A stretch of 64,000 nt of DNA from Bacteriovoracaceae bacterium (GTDB taxonomy: Bacteria > Bdellovibrionota > Bacteriovoracia > Bacteriovoracales > Bacteriovoracaceae). The stretch lies in NCBI GenBank assembly GCA_947377285.1, contig CANCFT010000012.1, forward strand, positions 37,624 through 101,623, given 5' to 3'. Position 1 is the first letter of the stretch. Each line of letters opens with the position of its first letter. The notes under the pieces are model-generated. The model had not been told where the DNA came from. It did no database searches and worked only from the letters and a program-made list of their open reading frames with translations. Positions 58,129 to 64,000 of the stretch are shown here, piece by piece. The translations under genes and the position numbers were made by a program.

Positions 58129-59442
58129 TTAAGCTTTATAAGAATGAATGATACTTAAAAGATTTTTATGTTGAGTTGGGGTTAGGTTTTCAACATCACA
58201 ATGCAGGCGATTTACTGCATGGGCCTTTGCAAACTTAGTGAATAAGTCAGTAGCTTCATCAATATTAAAAGTAATAATTGAATCACTGCCATAAAGTTTT
58301 CTGACAACTTTCATCGGGTATTTACTGGTACTCGCTTCATCAATATAATATTTTGAAAGCCGTCCACTTGATCCCGATCGAATATATTCAATCTTTTCTT
58401 TTTCGAGAAATGCTTGAATTGCTTCTAAATGAATTTCTTGGCCTTCATTAAAGGATTCAAATATTTTTTGAGGAACTTGGTTTTTAATAATGGCATCAGC
58501 GTATTTATTTTTACTCTTTTTTAATACTTTCATTAAGTAATGGTCATCGTGTTCAATATATTCTTCTATTGAGGCCGGAATGGTGTATTCCAATGGGGAA
58601 GTTTTAAAATATTTATAGAGCAGTTGCTCTAAACAAACAGCTCGGTAATGAAAATAAACCATGATGAACATATGGTAGCGTGACAATAAAAAATCATCGA
58701 ATGTCACAACTGCACGTTCGTTAATTCCCAAATAGGCAGTATTATTTTCAATGCAAATTTCTAAATTATCTAAAAGCCAATCTAAGTCGTAAGAGCCGTA
58801 GCTAACTCCACAAAAATAACTATCTCGAAGTAGGTAATCCATTCTGTCACAGTCTAGTTCACTCGAAACTAATTGATGAAGAATAGGAAAATAGTTTATC
58901 CCTTTAACTGTAAAATAGCTGGCATCGCTAGTGTGCCCTGTAATTAAATCGGCAATATATTTTCTTTCAAGACCAAATTTTTTTTCTACTAATGAAAATG
59001 AACTGGCAAATGAGCTATCAACAATTGATTTAATCGTATAATCTTCGTGAGTTGCTTGGCGGTCAGTCTTTTGATCTTTAAGAGAAAGAAAATCTTTGGG
59101 AATATTGAGTTCAGAAAGCTTGGGCATTACAGTTTCAGTTGAGTGAGAAAGTGGAGCGTGTCCTACGTCATGAAGTAAACAAGCGAGTTTAAAAGTTTCT
59201 TTTAACCGTTGAATATCTTTTTCAAAAAGAGTGGGTTTAAAAAGTCTATCAAAGGCTTTTTCTGCAACATTCATAACCCCAATTGAATGGATAAACCGAG
59301 TATGGGTGGCACCCGGAAATACATATTCTGAAAATCCAAGTTGTTTAATATTTCTTAAGCGTTGAAAAAAATCATCGCGGATAATTGGAATTTCTTCATC
59401 TAATATATGAATTGAGCCGTGGACTGGATCGCGAATTTCCAT
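58129..59442 (-). CDS. HD-domain phosphohydrolase
   Basis: HTRFIHSIGVMNVAEKAF, LACLLHDVGHAPLSHSTE, SELDCDRMDYLLRDSYFCGV. Confidence 0.92.
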   Translation of the reverse strand: MEIRDPVHGSIHILDEEIPIIRDDFFQRLRNIKQLGFSEYVFPGATHTRFIHSIGVMNVAEKAFDRLFKPTLFEKDIQRLKETFKLACLLHDVGHAPLSHSTETVMPKLSELNIPKDFLSLKDQKTDRQATHEDYTIKSIVDSSFASSFSLVEKKFGLERKYIADLITGHTSDASYFTVKGINYFPILHQLVSSELDCDRMDYLLRDSYFCGVSYGSYDLDWLLDNLEICIENNTAYLGINERAVVTFDDFLLSRYHMFIMVYFHYRAVCLEQLLYKYFKTSPLEYTIPASIEEYIEHDDHYLMKVLKKSKNKYADAIIKNQVPQKIFESFNEGQEIHLEAIQAFLEKEKIEYIRSGSSGRLSKYYIDEASTSKYPMKVVRKLYGSDSIITFNIDEATDLFTKFAKAHAVNRLHCDVENLTPTQHKNLLSIIHSYKA

Positions 59443-59456
59443 GAGAGATTTCCTTA

Positions 59457-59717
59457 TTAAGCTTTTTCGAGAGTGGCTTGATTGGTTTTAAGCCAATTCA
59501 TAATATCGAGGGACTCATGCATTGGAACTCCGTCGATAAAAAGACAGGGAACCATTTTCGTCCCAGTGATTGCGAGTAGCTTTTCCATTTCATTGAGGTT
59601 TGAGTGAATATCTTTATAGACAACCTTCAGCGAGAGTTCTTTGATGACTTTGAGAACTCTTTGGCAATAAGGACAAGCATCGAAGTAGTAGAGTTCAAGT
59701 AGTGGTTTGTTTGACAT
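59457..59717 (-). CDS. Glutaredoxin-like protein
   Basis: YYFDACPYCQRVLKVI, TKMVPCLFIDG. Confidence 0.88.
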   Translation of the reverse strand: MSNKPLLELYYFDACPYCQRVLKVIKELSLKVVYKDIHSNLNEMEKLLAITGTKMVPCLFIDGVPMHESLDIMNWLKTNQATLEKA

Positions 59718-59739
59718 TTTTTTATCTCAAAAAAATATA

Positions 59740-59767
59740 AAAAAGGCTTCCATTGGAAGCCTTTTTT
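59740..59767 (-). terminator. Intrinsic terminator for the histone-like gene (hairpin usable in both directions)
   Basis: AAAAGGCTTCC ATT GGAAGCCTTTTTT. Confidence 0.85.
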
Positions 59768-59779
59768 AGTTCATTTTCA

Positions 59780-60640
59780 TTAGTATTCTTCGTCATCATC
59801 TTCAAGTGCGTCTTCACTGCTTGCAGTTGATTTTTTTCCAAGTGCGTATTCTTCATCTTCATCAAGGTCGTGATTTTGGTCAACGTCTTCAGGCTTATCA
59901 AAAGCATCGTTATAACCCCACCCGTATGAGTAGGCACCTTCTGATTTTACTTCTTCATCTTCATCAGGGTCAAAAGCCTCTCCAGAGAAACGCGGATCGC
60001 CTCCGCCTTCTTCTTCATCATCGTCAAAATCTTCATCGCCCATAGCTTCGTCGACAGTTTCAACATCATCGTCTTCTAATAAATCTACTTCTAAGTCAAA
60101 ATCTTCTTCATCTTCATCTCTGAGGTGATGAGAATTTTTAGCTGACTTGGCAGTTGGAGAGTGCTTAGCGTTTTTTGCTACAACTTCTTTTGTTTTAGAT
60201 TTTGATTTTAAAGAGGTTGCAGTTGAATTTTTATATTTTAAAATAGCTTCTTCTTTAGAAAGTATTTTAGGCTTAAGATCTTTTTTTAATGGTGCTACTG
60301 CTTTAACTGCTTTTGCAATTGGCTTTTTCGCTGCAACTTTTTTAGAAGTTTCAATTTTTTTTACAGGAGTTGCTTTTTTAGTAACGGCTTTTTTTGCAGC
60401 TGGTTTTTTTGTTGCTTTAAGAGTCGCTTTAATTGCATTTTTAATAACAGCGACTGCTTTTTTTGCTGGACTTTTTTTCGGTGCTGCTTTTTTCGCTGAG
60501 GTTTTGCTTGGAGCTTTTTTCACTGCTTTTTTTGCAGGAGCTTTTGCAACAACTTTAGAAGCTGTTTTAGCTGGCTTTTTTGCTGGTTGGCTTACTACTT
60601 TTTTGGCTGCTTTTTTTGCTGGTTTTTTTGCCATTTTCAT
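59780..60640 (-). CDS. Histone H1-like Lys/Ala/Pro-rich protein with a long acidic C-terminal tail
   Basis: KMAKKPAKKAAKKVVSQPAKKPAK... then DEDEEDFDLEVDLLEDDDVETVDEAMGDEDFDDDEEEGGGDP. Confidence 0.8.
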   Translation of the reverse strand: MKMAKKPAKKAAKKVVSQPAKKPAKTASKVVAKAPAKKAVKKAPSKTSAKKAAPKKSPAKKAVAVIKNAIKATLKATKKPAAKKAVTKKATPVKKIETSKKVAAKKPIAKAVKAVAPLKKDLKPKILSKEEAILKYKNSTATSLKSKSKTKEVVAKNAKHSPTAKSAKNSHHLRDEDEEDFDLEVDLLEDDDVETVDEAMGDEDFDDDEEEGGGDPRFSGEAFDPDEDEEVKSEGAYSYGWGYNDAFDKPEDVDQNHDLDEDEEYALGKKSTASSEDALEDDDEEY

Positions 60641-60671
60641 ACCCTCTTTTATCAAACGATCAATGGTGGCT

Positions 60672-60701
60672 AGTATATAACTACTCATTAAAATTTTTCA
60701 A
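60672..60701 (-). promoter_or_regulatory. Sigma70-like promoter of the histone-like gene
   Basis: On the minus strand TTGAAA - 18 nt - TATACT, upstream of the MKMAKK start. Confidence 0.55.
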
Positions 60702-60704
60702 GGA

Positions 60705-63425
60705 TTAAAAATCGAGAAAGTAAGTATTATTGATTCTTGGATCACTGTATTTGAGAGGGTTTTTCAATTCCACTTTACCGAGCAGGTCCCCGGGAGATTC
60801 AGTCCCGGCTTCTCTCAGAATTGGAGTCGTTTTATAATCACTTGAGCCTCTCGTTATATTGTTGGCATCGGGGACAGTATCGAGCACTTTCGCCATGTGA
60901 AAAAATTTTGTTGAATAATAATTGCGTCGAGTTGAATAACTTTCTAGACCAGAAGAGGATAGTTTTAAAGGATGTTCTGCAATACCTTTCTCTTCTTGAC
61001 TCGTTCCTTGACGTTTACCTGGATAATAGGCCGTCATGAGTTTTTCTGGCGCAAGAGTTAAATCAGAGTCACTTGGATCATTGTAGTATTGCCCAATATA
61101 ATAGAGTTTTCGATTAATATTTCCAATATTTGTTGAATGTTCGGCAATGAAGTCAATCATTAGTTTTTTGAGTGGAACTATGTCACAGGCAATTTGTTCT
61201 TTTTTAAAGAAATGAAAAAATTTAGAAGCGATGTCTTTTTTGCATCTCGGATCACTCGCAGGAACACCAACGACTAGATCTGGAGGGTAGATGTTCCCAT
61301 TACTTGGAAAGGCGGCATTAGCATGAATTGAACGAGCAGCGTCAGAGTGATCGGCTTGAGTGTTATTATTTTGTTTAAAAATAGTATCTGCTACACCTAG
61401 AAGTGCTGTTAAATAAGCATCAACAGCTGAACCGTTATTATCAATATATTGATTAATAAACGTTTGCATTTGGTCACAGTTTTTATAGAGCAGAGAAGAG
61501 TCATCGCAAAGTGGAGCAAACAATTGATAAGAAAATCCAATTCCATCAACAGAATTTAATTTCTGAAGAACGGGGGCCGCATTATTGTGGTCATCGACTT
61601 CTCTAAAATCTGGAATGAGGTAATTAATGGCATCATACCTAGTGGGTCTACGCGAACGTAAAATTGCTTTTTGAACTTCAAGTCCCGACATTGAGGTTCC
61701 AGGATTAATTGTACCAAGACTGGCTTTTAATGATTTAAATTGAGGTGCATGATAAAGACCCATTGTTTCATCAGTCGAAGAATTATAAAAAGGTAAAGAT
61801 CCGATAATTTGAACAAAGTCTCCACCTTGAATTTGATGACTAAGATCACTTTCGCTTTTGAAATCATAAATCATATTAGGTATGGCAAAAGTACTTGTTT
61901 GACCTTGACCTGGAACTCCACCGAGACCTCTATTAATAGTTCCTACCCAAAAATCACTACCAGAAGGAATCGGCATACCGGGTGCAAATGCTCCAGAAAT
62001 ACTTAAACCAGAAACATAAGATTTACTGCGGACATTTTTGTCACCGCTTTCACGCGCTTGGACAGTTTGTTCTCCACCGCTAAAAGCAAAGAGTTTTGGA
62101 CCAATTCGTCCGCCAAATGGTTTTGCCGCAGAGTAGGCCGAAAGAGTAATCCCACCTTGAGCACTCCCTGAAGTTATTGGATAAAAAAGTCCTACAAATT
62201 TCGATTCAGCTTTGACTGCATAATAAGTTAGGACTTCAGGATTTTTCACATATCCCATAATATATCCAGGCACAGGCAAAGCTGTTTTGGAAATCCCACA
62301 ACTCGATTCCATGATGACATTACCCATGCTGACGTTAGGCATATTATTATCAACAAAAGTTGAAAACATCGTCGCTAAATTAACCGGCATGAGTTGCAAG
62401 TCAAGGTAGTGTTTATCAAGCGCACTTCCTCCATTGGCCCCTGGGTATTGAAAGGTATCAGGAATTAAAAATTTTGAAACAGGATAAGATCTAGCATCGA
62501 AAGCTTGGGGTGCAAGCTCAGTAAGTTTTAAATTATATGACAGCTCGTCTATACTTCCTGAAGCAGATCCAGAAGTATTATTATCTTTGTAGGCTCCACC
62601 ACTTAAATTTCGATAAGCAGACCAGAAAGCTTTAATTGGTCTTTCATTTAATCCAATCGTTTCACCAACAGTCTGAAGACTCTGAACACTACTTAAAGAA
62701 ATATCACTAACCGGAGGTAAGTTAACGATCATTTCTAAATTTCTAATTCTAAAAGCGAGCTCTAGAGCTTCTGGCCATGCCCCAGGTCTATTGGCAGCGA
62801 CAAGGGGTGCTTCTGGCAAATCACCTTTTCCAGAACCAAAGGCCCAAGTGAGTGCAGTTAAAAAATTCGCGGCACTTCTTCGAGAGCAATCTTCAGCTTT
62901 ACTTTTTGCGAGGGTGTTTACGAATGCTTCATGAATTTCAGAAATTCCCGCAATCCCGATGGCCGGGAATCGAGGGATCCCAGGCAATGAGTAGATCGGA
63001 CAAATATTGGTATTGGAATTATTGTGAATACAAATTGAAGGGATATTATATTTATCAAAATCTGTAGATTTTAATCCTGTCACAGCAGGATCAGGTCGCT
63101 CTAAAATAAATCTGACGTTATTATTTCCTGAGATGTTTGAATCTTTCAAACTATAGGGCATCAGGCCCAATTGCCCGAGCACATAATATTTAAACATCCA
63201 TTCTTTGTAAGTATTCCTTAATTCCCAATTAGCGTAGGCAATATTGGTGAGCTGACGAGATTGTGTCGCTGCTCCAGAAAAAGCGGCGGCATCAGCGGCG
63301 TTTTGCAAGTTAATTTTAGCTTTAACGAATAAACCGACATTGATGATAAATGCCAACATACTCATGACGATTACGAGCGTAATGCCCATAAAGATACTTA
63401 ATTGGCCGCGGTTACTTTTAATCAC
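60705..63425 (-). CDS. Large TadE/TadG-like (Flp pilus-assembly-type) surface protein
   Basis: N-terminal RGQLSIFMGITLVIVMSMLAFIINVGLFVKAKINLQNAADAAAFSGA is the TadG-like N-terminus; long extracytoplasmic region. Confidence 0.75.
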   Translation of the reverse strand: MIKSNRGQLSIFMGITLVIVMSMLAFIINVGLFVKAKINLQNAADAAAFSGAATQSRQLTNIAYANWELRNTYKEWMFKYYVLGQLGLMPYSLKDSNISGNNNVRFILERPDPAVTGLKSTDFDKYNIPSICIHNNSNTNICPIYSLPGIPRFPAIGIAGISEIHEAFVNTLAKSKAEDCSRRSAANFLTALTWAFGSGKGDLPEAPLVAANRPGAWPEALELAFRIRNLEMIVNLPPVSDISLSSVQSLQTVGETIGLNERPIKAFWSAYRNLSGGAYKDNNTSGSASGSIDELSYNLKLTELAPQAFDARSYPVSKFLIPDTFQYPGANGGSALDKHYLDLQLMPVNLATMFSTFVDNNMPNVSMGNVIMESSCGISKTALPVPGYIMGYVKNPEVLTYYAVKAESKFVGLFYPITSGSAQGGITLSAYSAAKPFGGRIGPKLFAFSGGEQTVQARESGDKNVRSKSYVSGLSISGAFAPGMPIPSGSDFWVGTINRGLGGVPGQGQTSTFAIPNMIYDFKSESDLSHQIQGGDFVQIIGSLPFYNSSTDETMGLYHAPQFKSLKASLGTINPGTSMSGLEVQKAILRSRRPTRYDAINYLIPDFREVDDHNNAAPVLQKLNSVDGIGFSYQLFAPLCDDSSLLYKNCDQMQTFINQYIDNNGSAVDAYLTALLGVADTIFKQNNNTQADHSDAARSIHANAAFPSNGNIYPPDLVVGVPASDPRCKKDIASKFFHFFKKEQIACDIVPLKKLMIDFIAEHSTNIGNINRKLYYIGQYYNDPSDSDLTLAPEKLMTAYYPGKRQGTSQEEKGIAEHPLKLSSSGLESYSTRRNYYSTKFFHMAKVLDTVPDANNITRGSSDYKTTPILREAGTESPGDLLGKVELKNPLKYSDPRINNTYFLDF

Positions 63426-63715
63426 TAGGTAAATTTTCCCATATATTTAGAAAGAGGTGTCTCAATGCTACCGAAGCCCATTTTCTTGGTCAAACAATAC
63501 CTTGAAAAATGGTTCAGTCCACCTCATGAATTTACCTACTGAGTTGGTACGTTACTTGAAATAGATTAGCTTAGTTCTAGAGTGTCGAGTCTAGATAAGT
63601 TGAACGTTTGCAGTATTTCGGCAATCCCATCACTACCAACCTCAATGTGCTATGCACTCCACACTGAAAACACCTTATCACCAGGGCCCGCGGGGGTCCT
63701 GGCTCGCCACTATAC

Positions 63716-64000
63716 CTATCTCGTTTTTCGAACTAAACCAACCAGCACACCGCATACTTTTACCATTTGCTCTTCACCAATAATCAAACTGGAAAACAGT
63801 GGATTGTCAGGTTGGAGGGTAAAATTTTTATCATTTTTAATAAATCTTTTGACTGTAAAGCTATTATCAATTTGGACCAATACCACATCCTGGTTTTTTG
63901 CTTTTGAACAGATTTCAAAAACCAATGTGTCGTCATGGTTTATTAACGGATTCATCGAGTCACCCGTAGCGTTGATAAAAAAAGTTTTTTTAGGATGTTC
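63716..64000 (-). CDS. UmuD/LexA-like S24 peptidase domain protein, truncated at window edge
   Basis: Frame continues past the predicted ORF start: EHPKKTFFINATGDSMNPLINHDDTLVFE...FTVKRFIKN (Ser-Lys dyad). Confidence 0.85.
   Translation of the reverse strand, partial: EHPKKTFFINATGDSMNPLINHDDTLVFEICSKAKNQDVVLVQIDNSFTVKRFIKNDKNFTLQPDNPLFSSLIIGEEQMVKVCGVLVGLVRKTR

Noticed and set aside
59980-60640. Apparent DNA tandem repeat (GCTTTTTTTGCTGG-like)
   Set aside because: Explained by low-complexity coding for AKKPAKKA-type peptides, not a regular repeat array or CRISPR
60147-60680. 177-aa hydrophobic-looking ORF antisense to the histone-like gene
   Set aside because: The Ala/Phe-rich 'membrane protein' is the complement of Lys/Ala codons; artefact
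63426-63715. Considered tmRNA, RNase P RNA, 6S RNA or an S24-associated attC/integron site
   Set aside because: None of the hallmark conserved motifs I know for these could be found by eye; left as unexplained structured region

Overview
AT-rich chromosomal window that reads like a Bdellovibrio/Bacteriovorax-type predatory bacterium (inferred from gene content and order only). Both edges are truncated: an MsbA-like ABC exporter on the left and a UmuD-like S24 protein on the right. I see no CRISPR array, mobile element, rRNA or tRNA. Main blocks: glyS, ppdK, a Cache-type histidine kinase; a serine hydrolase - mpl - SleB-like hydrolase group; metK; a sigma54 response regulator; ahpCF; a minus-strand maltodextrin operon (malQ, pullulanase, a MalE-MalF fusion, malG, malK, alpha-amylase, ROK kinase) divergent from a LamB-type porin; an Mla lipid-transport operon; a large flagellar operon (TPR protein, degenerate AAA+ regulator, flgB-flgC-fliE-fliF-fliG-fliH-fliI-fliJ-motE-fliK-flgD-TIGR02530-flgE); the mreC-mreD-pbp2-rodA elongation operon; MarR and a Cys-less rhodanese; an HD hydrolase; a glutaredoxin; a histone-H1-like protein with an acidic tail; and a large TadG-like protein. 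Best candidates for undescribed biology: a NtrC-family pseudo-AAA+ protein in the flagellar operon, a terminator-like hairpin in that operon's own leader, a folded flgE leader, the bipolar histone-like protein, a hairpin-rich 290-nt intergenic region at 63426-63715, a palindromic operator in the maltodextrin divergent region, and a SleB-like protein coupled to mpl.
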